Part shown: one piece after another, positions 1-5,361 of the stretch
Layout of the letters: the number at the start of each line of letters is the position of its first letter
How positions within the stretch are numbered: the first letter of the stretch is position 1
DNA from: JANWHZ01 sp964527385
Lineage (GTDB): Bacteria; Patescibacteriota; Saccharimonadia; Saccharimonadales; UBA4665
NCBI GenBank assembly: GCA_964527385.1
Contig: CAZGPZ010000037.1
Coordinates: 1-10,165 of the forward strand
Direction: 5' to 3'
Length of the DNA: 10,165 nucleotides
Notes under the pieces: generated by a model
The model's database searches: none
Seen by the model: the letters and a program-made list of their open reading frames with translations, nothing else
Told to the model about the DNA's origin: nothing
Translations under genes and position numbers: made by a program

Positions 1-82
1 CATAGTGGCCTAGTGCGCCGCCTTGGAAAGGCGGTATGGGGCGCAAGCTCCATCGAGGGTTCAAATCCCTCCCTCTCCGCCA
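1..82 (+). tRNA. tRNA-Ser(GGA), 5' end outside window
   Basis: Class II tRNA cut by the window edge: the 5' acceptor strand and the start of the D-arm are missing. Visible parts are an anticodon stem CCGCC/GGCGG (18-22/30-34) around loop TTGGAAA (23-29) with anticodon GGA at 25-27, a long variable arm (about 36-55) and a T-arm GAGGG/CCCTC around TTCAAAT. The 3' acceptor strand CCTCTCC is followed by discriminator G79 and an encoded CCA at 80-82. GGA reads UCC/UCU serine codons. The large variable arm and the G discriminator also fit serine. The 3' part is copied several times downstream (see the repeats). Confidence 0.93.
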
Positions 83-117
83 AATAAAACACCTGCCGTA
101 TGGTAGGTGTTTTATTT
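82..117 (+). terminator. Stem-loop terminator after tRNA-Ser
   Basis: A 13-bp perfect stem, AAATAAAACACCT (82-94) with AGGTGTTTTATTT (105-117), extends inward through a G-T wobble and two C-G pairs to loop GTAT. The A-rich left arm and T-rich right arm give an intrinsic terminator that could act in both directions. It begins at the last base of the tRNA CCA, so it probably also defines the tRNA precursor 3' end. It should isolate the tRNA from the repeats downstream. Confidence 0.8.
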
Positions 118-131
118 GGCGCAATGTGATC

Positions 132-243
132 GGATTTGAACGGGCATGCTGGGAGCATGCCCCGACCCGAAGCCGCTCGACCACTGGGAGAGCGGTTGCT
201 TTAGCCTGCGCACTTGCGCACGGCAAGCAAGGCAAATCCCTCC
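132..243. repeat. tRNA-Ser-derived cloverleaf-like repeat, copy A
   Basis: The closing stem GGATTTG (132-138) / CAAATCC (233-239) holds three hairpins. They are GGGCATGCT/AGCATGCCC (142-150/154-162), CCGCTC/GAGCGG (173-178/190-195) and TGCGCA/TGCGCA (207-212/215-220). The left edge is the reverse complement of the T-loop segment GTTCAAATCC and the right edge CAAATCCCTC equals the 3' half of the tRNA-Ser T-arm. About 125 bp further on lies copy B with the same plan and the shared string CCGACCCG-N-AGCC after the first hairpin. Function unknown. Confidence 0.75.
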
Positions 244-255
244 CGAAATAGGCAG

Positions 256-368
256 GGGATTTGAACAGGAATGTCCAGTGGACATTCCCCGACCCGTAGC
301 CCGCGACGAGAGGAGCGGATTGCTGAAGGCCAGCGCATTTTGCGCTCGACCAACAATGCAAATCCCTC
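256..368. repeat. tRNA-Ser-derived cloverleaf-like repeat, copy B
   Basis: Same four-helix plan as copy A. The closing stem is GGGATTTG (256-263) / CAAATCCC (359-366). The hairpins are GGAATGTCC/GGACATTCC (268-276/280-288), CCGC/GCGG (301-304/315-318) and AGCGCA/TGCGCT (332-337/341-346). The hairpin sequences differ from copy A, but changes in one arm are matched in the other: the third arm begins T...A in A and A...T in B. That pattern suggests selection for folding. It shares GGATTTGAAC, CCCCGACCCG and CAAATCCCTC with A. Confidence 0.75.
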
Positions 369-391
369 TGACGATCAGCCCGAATTCGTCC

Positions 392-461
392 GGAGTTTGC
401 CAGTGGCAATCCCCGGTCTTTTGCCAACTGGCTTGGCAAAGGCAAATCCCTCCCTCTCCGC
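392..461. repeat. Shortened repeat copy C ending in tRNA-Ser 3' sequence
   Basis: A reduced version of the same element. GGA-g-TTTG (392-399) could pair with CAAATCC (443-449) if one base is bulged. A first hairpin is TTGCC/GGCAA (397-401/405-409, loop AGT as in copy B), followed by CCCCGGTC, then a strong hairpin TTTGCCAA/TTGGCAAA (420-427/433-440). The middle hairpin of A and B is missing. Its right end, 443-461, is a 19-base exact match to the tRNA-Ser 3' end at 62-80, much longer than in copies A and B (10-12 bases). Confidence 0.7.
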
Positions 462-471
462 AATACAGTCA

Positions 472-500
472 TTGACACAAGGTTTCCCAAACGGTATTAT
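472..500 (+). promoter_or_regulatory. Consensus sigma-70-type promoter
   Basis: A perfect -35 TTGACA (472-477), 17-bp spacer and -10 TATTAT (495-500). Transcription would start near 507, giving a leader of about 28 bases with a good Shine-Dalgarno site before the ATG at 535. It begins 11 bp after the last tRNA-Ser copy. Confidence 0.8.
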
Positions 501-534
501 TCGCCCATTATCAAAATTGTTTTGGAGGACATCT

Positions 535-1254
535 ATGGCCGACGGCGGCGAGTTTACGCAAGGTAGCAAAAGCACGGCAGAATGCTTGCAAATATTAGCC
601 AACGTTCCTGGTGCCGATCTAGTCGAGATGGCGTTGGACTACAATTTGCCTCGTGAAGGCTACGTGATCGCGGCTAGGATCGTGCCAGGCTGGCGCCTGC
701 TCGCCGACGCGAAGCAATATTGGATCGTCCCGGATTTCCAACCGCAAGGCGCGAGGGACATGCGCGATTACGGCGAGGCATCTTCCATCTATTTGGAAAT
801 GCGTCACCAAGCCATCCATTCAAGCGGTTACGAGACCGCTGCATACCGGGACAAATACGGCTCAAGCAAAACTTATAGCCCTTTGGCGTGGAAATTGAGC
901 CTTGGCAAATTCAGCCAGACTGAGACAATTGATCACCCCGATGGTAGCACTACCGCATACCAGGCAACCTCCGCGACAAGCATGCGTGGCCAGACTTCGG
1001 GATATATGGACAGCTCGATCACCCCGGAAATCATCGCACGCATACTCCAAGACACAGAATCGTTGCGGTCATTTGACAATGGAGAGGTAGAATTCGAATG
1101 CAACTGGGTCGTCGCGACACTTCCCGACATGCGCGCCGTGTTGGCGGCAGTGGGCCAAGCTTCGGGCATGGACGAGCAAGCCGCCGGCGAGTACGCCGAC
1201 AAAGTGGTCAGCAGCTTCGCGCCGGCACCAGCCATCGACGACACCAAAGCTTAG
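535..1254 (+). CDS. Hypothetical protein, 239 aa
   Basis: Not recognised. I chose the ATG at 535 rather than earlier in-frame ATGs because TTGGAGGA (522-528) lies just before it, a consensus promoter lies upstream, and the in-frame stretch before it crosses the tRNA-derived repeats. The product is soluble-looking: no signal peptide and no membrane segment. It mixes aromatic/charged stretches (around residues 48-90) with a Ser/Thr-rich central part (about 125-165). The C-terminal half looks alpha-helical and ends in an Ala/Pro-rich tail. One Cys lies near the start (TAECLQ) and one late (FECNWV). The next gene, at 1346, follows after 91 bp and appears to have its own promoter. No function can be assigned. 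Confidence 0.8.
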   Translation: MADGGEFTQGSKSTAECLQILANVPGADLVEMALDYNLPREGYVIAARIVPGWRLLADAKQYWIVPDFQPQGARDMRDYGEASSIYLEMRHQAIHSSGYETAAYRDKYGSSKTYSPLAWKLSLGKFSQTETIDHPDGSTTAYQATSATSMRGQTSGYMDSSITPEIIARILQDTESLRSFDNGEVEFECNWVVATLPDMRAVLAAVGQASGMDEQAAGEYADKVVSSFAPAPAIDDTKA

Positions 1255-1288
1255 ATACTCACGCACACTAATTACAACATTTTCTCTG

Positions 1289-1317
1289 TTGACCGTCGAA
1301 CAGGTGGATGATAATTT
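1289..1317 (+). promoter_or_regulatory. Possible promoter for the 59-aa gene
   Basis: TTGACC (1289-1294) with either GATAAT (1310-1315, 15-bp spacer) or TAATTT (1312-1317, 17-bp spacer) as -10. Neither combination is ideal, but the AT-rich stretch and the position 29-31 bp before the ATG make a promoter likely. Confidence 0.5.
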
Positions 1318-1345
1318 AAATATAACTAATCCTAAAGGAGGGTAT

Positions 1346-1525
1346 ATGGCAGGTGAATTAGACACAGGCTCAGGTGCATGGGACCCAGAAGCAGAAGCGA
1401 TGTGGCAAGAATACCAGCATCAGGGTGAACCGGAAGTCCCCGACGATGTATACGCCGCGCATGTTAGGAAGCTAGAAGCTGAGCGCGACGGCACGCCACT
1501 AGAAGACGTGCCCGGAACTGAATAG
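1346..1525 (+). CDS. Small acidic hypothetical protein, 59 aa
   Basis: Start ATG at 1346 is set by an excellent Shine-Dalgarno run AAAGGAGGG (1334-1342), so this is very likely a real small gene. The product is strongly acidic (many Asp/Glu, few basic residues). It has no Cys, no membrane segment and no signal peptide. It is rich in Trp, Tyr, Glu and Pro, with a short helix-prone stretch around residues 36-48 (YAAHVRKLEAERDG). It follows the 239-aa gene on the same strand. Family unknown; the composition would suit a small binding or adaptor protein, but that is only a guess. Confidence 0.72.
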   Translation: MAGELDTGSGAWDPEAEAMWQEYQHQGEPEVPDDVYAAHVRKLEAERDGTPLEDVPGTE

Positions 1526-1715
1526 GTCGTAAGCATAGCCCGTATATACTATTCCGCGACAGATCGAACGAGCCCGGCTGGAAACGGGAATTAATGCTGC
1601 CAAGTTCTCGTGACCATTGAGAACCTGGCCGGTGCCGAGAACTGCCAAATACTAGGGTGAGTGGTACCTGGGTAGCCTGCCGACCAGTCAAATTGTTGTG
1701 CCGCGAAATCACTAT
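1526..1715. other. Gap between convergent genes with competing stem-loops
   Basis: No coding signal. A hairpin GCCA-a-GTTCTC (1599-1609) / GAGAAC-c-TGGC (1619-1629) competes with a second pairing, AGTTCTCG (1603-1610) / CGAGAACT (1636-1643). CTGCCAA occurs twice (1597-1603, 1642-1648). A smaller CCCG/CGGG stem lies at about 1573-1586. No T-tract follows, so it does not look like a simple intrinsic terminator for either flanking gene. Confidence 0.4.
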
Positions 1716-2543
1716 TTATGCGAACTCTGGCTGGATGCCACGCGATGTGATTATCGTGCCAAGCGTTTCGTCCTCTAGCGCGTCGACTACACTATGTTCG
1801 GCAGCGTATACCTGCAGCCGGACATCAATATTGTCTTTGCCCGCGCCCTGCAGGGTCTCAAGGCAAATCCTATCAACGGCGCTAAACCGGTCATAATCTT
1901 GTAGCATGAATCCCGCCGATAGCTGCGCGTAGCGGCGCGCATCGGGATGCGCCGCCGGGTCGGCATCGTAGACGCCGTTGAATTTGGTCGCTTTCAGCGC
2001 GACGCTTTGCAGCTTGGAATCAGATTCGGCTTGCCACAACGCATACTGCACGACAGCGGCGTCGGTCGTACGGCCGCCAAGGCCAATGCCGCCGGCGATC
2101 AAGACGATTTTGCCACCTTGGTAGGCTGCTTGCACAACTTCCGGCGTGTAGGTTGGAACTGGACCGAGTTCGACATCTTCGAATCCCGCGTTCGGGGCGG
2201 CGACAAGCAGGCACGGTGCGCCCAGATCCACAAGCATAGCAGTGAGCATGATGGCGTTATCTGTTGTCGACCGCCGGCCGATCACATCGGCATACCGGGC
2301 AACCATGCTGCCCGGGCCGAAGATTTTGCGCGTGTTCGCGCCGCGCCCGAATCCATCAGGCACGTTGCCGCCACCGGTGATGACCATCAAGCCCGCTATG
2401 CCCAAGCGCTCAGCATTTTTTTGCACGTCAATGATCCGCTGGGCGGATTTCTCCAGCCCGCTCGGCGTCCAGCGCTCACCAGCTTTGTCTGTCAATAGCT
2501 CACCCGACTGTTTCAGGTGAACGACACGCTTTGCTTGTTTCAT
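1716..2543 (-). CDS. pyrH: UMP kinase-like protein (PyrH branch of amino-acid kinase fold)
   Basis: UMP kinases of this type phosphorylate UMP to UDP with ATP in the cytoplasm, feeding UTP/CTP synthesis. Recognisable motifs: KQSGE near residues 11-15 (usual KLSGE phosphate loop), GGGN 57-60, ADVIGRRSTTDNAIML 85-100 (matching the ADYMGMLAT..NA region), GGRTTDAA 157-164 (usual FFTTDTAA) and KATKFNGVYDADP 184-196, the nucleotide-binding signature. The C-terminus ends soon after LGTII. At 275 aa it is longer than the usual ~240. The extra length is partly an N-terminal insert (about 17-32) and a C-terminal tail. The start at 2543 is the residue before the first beta-strand, and no Shine-Dalgarno is present. 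A promoter sits right against the ATG, so the mRNA is probably leaderless. A paralogous amino-acid kinase is the alternative. Confidence 0.82.
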   Translation of the reverse strand: MKQAKRVVHLKQSGELLTDKAGERWTPSGLEKSAQRIIDVQKNAERLGIAGLMVITGGGNVPDGFGRGANTRKIFGPGSMVARYADVIGRRSTTDNAIMLTAMLVDLGAPCLLVAAPNAGFEDVELGPVPTYTPEVVQAAYQGGKIVLIAGGIGLGGRTTDAAVVQYALWQAESDSKLQSVALKATKFNGVYDADPAAHPDARRYAQLSAGFMLQDYDRFSAVDRICLETLQGAGKDNIDVRLQVYAAEHSVVDALEDETLGTIITSRGIQPEFA

Positions 2544-2551
2544 TCCAGCCC

Positions 2552-2581
2552 AATATACGGCTCGGGCGGCGTTCCCGTCAA
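2552..2581 (-). promoter_or_regulatory. Promoter of the UMP kinase-like gene, leaderless start
   Basis: On the minus strand: -35 TTGACG (2581-2576), 18-bp spacer, -10 TATATT (2557-2552). The -10 ends 8 bases before the A of the ATG (2543), so transcription should begin at or within about two bases of the start codon. No Shine-Dalgarno fits. Confidence 0.65.
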
Positions 2582-2608
2582 GCTGCTAGCAACGCCCGCA
2601 TCCCGCGT

Positions 2609-2621
2609 GCTAGCATAGTTA
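2609..2621 (+). promoter_or_regulatory. Possible -10 region of the exonuclease gene
   Basis: TAGCAT (2611-2616) ends 7 bases before the ATG at 2624, so a start there would be nearly leaderless. No good -35 is seen at the expected distance (AGCAAC at 2588-2593). The same GCTAGCATA(A)GTTA string occurs just before the sortase gene at 8206-8219. Confidence 0.35.
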
Positions 2622-2623
2622 CT

Positions 2624-3424
2624 ATGGTGAAAATCTTCTCGTGGAACGTAAACGGCATCCGCGCCGTCGTGAAAAAAGGCGCCTTGCAGGCATTCATACA
2701 TCAGTACGACCCAGACATTTTGTGTTTGCAAGAGACAAAAGCCGAGCGCGGCCAAGCCGAGATAGACCTCCCGCAATACACCGAATATTGGAATTCCGCC
2801 GCCAAGAAAGGCTACAGCGGCACCGCGATATTCACGAAGGCCAAGCCACTCAAAGTCGTCGACGGCTTGCCGGAAGCATTGATCAAAAAGTACGACATGT
2901 CAGGTGACGGCTACGGCGACCCGAACAGCGAGGGGCGCATCATCGCCGCCGAATACGACGCGTTTTGGCTCGTTACGGTGTATACGCCGAACGCCAAAGA
3001 TGACTTGTCGCGCCTTGATTTGCGTTACAAGCACTGGGACCCCGCATTTTTGGAATACTGCCAAGAATTAGAAAAATCTAAACCGGTTGTATTCTGCGGG
3101 GATTTGAATGTCGCCCATACCGAACTTGACCTGGCCAACCCTAAGCCGAACGTTGGGAAAAAGGGCTTTACCAACGAAGAACGAGAAGGCTTCCAGCATT
3201 TCGTCGACGCGGGCTTCGTCGATACGCTCCGTATGTTCAAGGAAGGCAACGGCTACTACACGTGGTGGAGCCACTTCGCGAACTCCCGCGCCAGGAACGT
3301 CGGATGGCGCATCGACTACTTCCTCGTATCCAAAAAGCTCAAGCCGAAGGTCAAAAGCGCCGCTATTCATCCCGATGCGATGGGCTCAGACCATTGCCCG
3401 ATCAGCGTGACATTGGATACTTAA
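2624..3424 (+). CDS. xth: Exodeoxyribonuclease III-family AP endonuclease
   Basis: Base-excision-repair nuclease that cuts DNA 5' of abasic sites and trims 3' ends in a Mg-dependent reaction. At 266 aa it has the normal single-domain length, starting directly with the first beta-strand. Visible catalytic set: WNVNGIR (7-13; Asn10), LQETK with metal ligand Glu37, VYTPNA (Tyr120), GDLNVAH (Asp160, Asn162), RIDYF (Asp231) and GSDHCP (Asp256-His257). GYSGTAIF (63-70) and the SEGR segment (102-105) are also typical. The ATG at 2624 gives MVKIFSWN; an earlier in-frame ATG at 2531 would overlap the divergent gene and add an unrelated tail. No Shine-Dalgarno is seen. The gene ends 5 bp before the stop codon of the convergent gene at 3430. 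Confidence 0.95.
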   Translation: MVKIFSWNVNGIRAVVKKGALQAFIHQYDPDILCLQETKAERGQAEIDLPQYTEYWNSAAKKGYSGTAIFTKAKPLKVVDGLPEALIKKYDMSGDGYGDPNSEGRIIAAEYDAFWLVTVYTPNAKDDLSRLDLRYKHWDPAFLEYCQELEKSKPVVFCGDLNVAHTELDLANPKPNVGKKGFTNEEREGFQHFVDAGFVDTLRMFKEGNGYYTWWSHFANSRARNVGWRIDYFLVSKKLKPKVKSAAIHPDAMGSDHCPISVTLDT

Positions 3425-3429
3425 GCGTG

Positions 3430-3813
3430 CTAGGACTGACTGCCGACCGTCCGACTGGGGCGCCGGCGACCACATACGTAGCCACCGATTCCTGCCGGCA
3501 GGCCATCGACGCGGCGCAAAACCCGCTTGGGACCAGGGCAACCTTGGCAATATGCCGCAACACCGTCCCTGACCAGCAGGGCAGCTTTCCTGGAGTCACC
3601 GGCAACTTCCCACGCCTTGCACACGAGCTCGTCATCAACCGGTTCTTCGCCTGGATTGGCTGCAACGTAGTCCGCGGCAGCATCTAGCCGGGCAGCCATT
3701 TCTTCGCGCGCGTCCGCCCACGCTAGGTCACCCCGTACCACTTCGCACGATGCGCAATTTCCAAGAACAGGGTCAACGGGGAAATCGGCGCCCTCTGCTG
3801 CAAGATTACCCAT
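3430..3813 (-). CDS. Small Cys-containing hypothetical protein, 127 aa
   Basis: Function not recognised. The start at 3813 is well supported by AGGAGGA (3828-3822 on the minus strand) 8 bases upstream. Two CxxC pairs (Cys20/Cys23 and Cys89/Cys92) plus Cys65 and Cys114 could bind zinc or an iron-sulfur centre. Between them is an Ala/Glu/Asp-rich segment, probably helical (residues 27-53). The last 35 residues are basic (many Arg). No membrane segment or signal peptide. The neighbour at 3911-4327, on the same strand, has a similar size and an N-terminal CxxC at the same position; the two may be diverged relatives. Metal binding is inference. Confidence 0.72.
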   Translation of the reverse strand: MGNLAAEGADFPVDPVLGNCASCEVVRGDLAWADAREEMAARLDAAADYVAANPGEEPVDDELVCKAWEVAGDSRKAALLVRDGVAAYCQGCPGPKRVLRRVDGLPAGIGGYVCGRRRPSRTVGSQS

Positions 3814-3831
3814 GCCTTTGGTCCTCCTACT

Positions 3832-3851
3832 ATTTTAACGCCATGGTACCA
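3832..3851 (-). promoter_or_regulatory. Possible -10 and palindrome upstream of the 127-aa gene
   Basis: TAAAAT (3837-3832, minus strand) could be a -10, just before the Shine-Dalgarno. An 8-bp palindrome TGGTACCA (3844-3851) lies in what would be the spacer and could be an operator. No clear -35 is visible. Confidence 0.3.
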
Positions 3852-3910
3852 CCGGCATGCGCCAGTGTCCAACGAAAACTTCGCCTTAGCCCAGCCGCCC
3901 AACAGGACGC

Positions 3911-4327
3911 CTATTCGATACCAGACACATCCGGCACAGCACCGCCCAGCGCGAGGTCGACCAAGGCCCTGGCTGCCGGGTCCATGAGATCAACTGCCGG
4001 GCAATTTGCAAACGTCCCGTTCCATGGCTCCGCCAACGAGCTCTGGTGTATGGTATACGGTGTGGAACCTTCATGGCACCTGCCGCTCAGATAACACATT
4101 GCGTCAGCAATGATTCCTGCGTTCTCGTCTTCGAAGTCGGCGACTGAAATAAGCTCTTCCTTTTCCCTGCCAACGCTCCCTTCTGCTAACCGACGCATAT
4201 CGGCAACCGACGCTTGGGTACTTTCGTATTCTGTAGCGCCTTTTTGCTGCGCCATACATTCGAGGCATTGCTCCGGGACACCTAGTTTTATCATAGCTTC
4301 ACGCAACCTTGCATCCTGTCCGGGCAT
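3911..4327 (-). CDS. Small Cys-containing hypothetical protein, 138 aa
   Basis: Function not recognised. The start at 4327 is set by AAAGGAG (4339-4333, minus) 5 bases upstream; the in-frame extension to 4441 is rejected because it crosses this site and a promoter. Cys21-x2-Cys24 near the N-terminus, then Cys78, Cys84 and Cys109. The central part (about 38-75) is acidic and helical-looking; the C-terminus is hydrophobic but too short and mixed for a membrane helix. It precedes the 127-aa Cys protein on the same strand with a 97-bp gap, so the two could be co-expressed. It is transcribed divergently from the proline iminopeptidase gene. Confidence 0.75.
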   Translation of the reverse strand: MPGQDARLREAMIKLGVPEQCLECMAQQKGATEYESTQASVADMRRLAEGSVGREKEELISVADFEDENAGIIADAMCYLSGRCHEGSTPYTIHQSSLAEPWNGTFANCPAVDLMDPAARALVDLALGGAVPDVSGIE

Positions 4328-4348
4328 ATTTACTCCTTTAGTTGGTTT

Positions 4349-4357
4349 ACTATACCA
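4349..4357 (-). promoter_or_regulatory. Extended -10 promoter of the 138-aa gene
   Basis: Minus-strand TGGTATAGT (4357-4349): TATAGT with an upstream TGn, an extended -10 that can work with a weak -35. It lies 10 bp before the Shine-Dalgarno. Confidence 0.5.
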
Positions 4358-4404
4358 CAGGCTGGCTATTCGTATATCACTGAGTACATAACTTATTTGT
4401 AGGA

Positions 4405-4428
4405 TATAATAATGCCATATATGAGGAG
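4405..4428 (+). promoter_or_regulatory. -10 and ribosome binding site of the aminopeptidase gene
   Basis: Perfect TATAAT at 4405-4410 and Shine-Dalgarno GAGGAG at 4423-4428, 6 bases before the ATG at 4435. The -35 is poor (around 4381-4387). The leader would be about 18 bases. Confidence 0.55.
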
Positions 4429-4434
4429 TAGGCG

Positions 4435-5358
4435 ATGACACCGGACACGTTCACGATCAAGGAACAAATGTTACCTGTCGGCGACGGGCACGAGCTATAC
4501 ATCCACGAATGGGGCAATAGCAGCGCGGCGCGGGCATTCCTGTACCTGCACGGCGGTCCTGGTGCCGGCAGTGGCGACAAAATGAAAGGTGTTTTCGACG
4601 GCACGCGCGACCATGTGATTTTCTTCGACCAGCGCGGCGCGGGCAAGAGCACGCCCCAAGGTTCGCTCGCCGCGAACACCACCGAGCACCTCATCGGTGA
4701 CATTAATACAATCCTCGAAACTTTCGGTTTGAAACAAGTCGTTATCGTCGGCGGTTCGTGGGGTTCGACGTTGGCGCTAGCGTACGCCGCCAAGCACCCC
4801 GACCGCGTCTCGGCGTTAGTCCTGCGCGGCGTCTTTACCGGCACCCAGGCTGAATATGATTACCTGTATAAGGGCGGATTCCGTGACTTCTTCCCGGATG
4901 TTTGGGAAGCGTATTTGGCACGCACGCCACAAGAGCACCAAGCCGGCCCGTCGGACTACCACATGCCGCGCGCAATTAGCGACGACGCTACGGCAGCCAA
5001 GGAATCGGCTTATGCCCTTGACGAGATGGAAAGTTCGATCATGTCGGCGGACGACCGACACTACCCGCAAGACTATGAAACATTCAACCCAAACCCCGCA
5101 CGGATCGAGACATATTACCTCTCCAATCACTGCTTCATGGACGAAGGCTACCTGCGCGGCAATGCCAACAAACTGACCATGCCGGTTTGGATCATCCAGG
5201 GTCGGTACGACTTTGTCTGCCCACCCACGACAGCTTACGAACTGCATAAAGTATTGCCACACTCATCGCTCGTCCTGACCGATTCCGGCCACACCCTGAA
5301 CGACCGCGGCACCTTCGATGCCACCCGTACCACCATCAGCGCCATCAGCCTTGGGTAA
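4435..5358 (+). CDS. pip: Proline iminopeptidase-like alpha/beta hydrolase
   Basis: Cytosolic serine peptidase that removes N-terminal proline from peptides; family S33. At 307 aa it matches the usual length. Motifs: oxyanion-hole HGGPG (39-43), DQRGAGKS (65-72), nucleophile elbow GGSWGS with Ser108, GRYDFVCPP with Asp259, and SGHTLND with His286, together a complete triad. The lid domain runs from about 140 to 230. RIETYYL (223-229) carries the conserved Glu225 that binds the substrate amino group in this family. The usual W..WE element reads AYALDEME here, so substrate preference may differ from classical enzymes. No signal peptide. The gene downstream starts 3 bp after the stop, so they probably form an operon. 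Confidence 0.9.
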   Translation: MTPDTFTIKEQMLPVGDGHELYIHEWGNSSAARAFLYLHGGPGAGSGDKMKGVFDGTRDHVIFFDQRGAGKSTPQGSLAANTTEHLIGDINTILETFGLKQVVIVGGSWGSTLALAYAAKHPDRVSALVLRGVFTGTQAEYDYLYKGGFRDFFPDVWEAYLARTPQEHQAGPSDYHMPRAISDDATAAKESAYALDEMESSIMSADDRHYPQDYETFNPNPARIETYYLSNHCFMDEGYLRGNANKLTMPVWIIQGRYDFVCPPTTAYELHKVLPHSSLVLTDSGHTLNDRGTFDATRTTISAISLG

Positions 5359-5361
5359 TCT

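Noticed and set aside
111..240. A tRNA gene on the minus strand within repeat copy A (D-arm-like string, a CTCCCAG loop, GTTCAAATCC and CGCCA)
   Set aside because: The T-loop segment has no matching T-stem, the acceptor strands do not pair, and the CCA is out of register by one base. It is tRNA-like but not a tRNA; I treat it as part of the repeat.
132..452. CRISPR array or integron cassette array for the left-end repeats
   Set aside because: The repeats are about 110 bp, only 2-3 copies, structured throughout and without unique spacers, cas genes, an integrase or cassette genes.
271..534. In-frame N-terminal extension of the 239-aa gene starting at 271
   Set aside because: It runs through the tRNA-derived repeats and the promoter at 472-500; the Shine-Dalgarno and promoter place the start at 535.
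1651..1690. T-box-like string GGGTGAGTGGTACCTGGG in the gap after the 59-aa gene
   Set aside because: It resembles the GGTGGTACC core of T-box leaders, but the CGCG that follows the core is missing, no stem I with specifier loop is clear, and the downstream gene is on the opposite strand.
1947..2498. 183-aa plus-strand open frame opposite the UMP kinase-like gene
   Set aside because: It lies entirely antisense to a gene with clear family motifs and has no start signals.
2531..2623. Longer start for the exonuclease gene at 2531
   Set aside because: It would overlap the divergent gene start and add a low-quality tail before the first conserved strand; the family begins at about the MVKIFSWN position.
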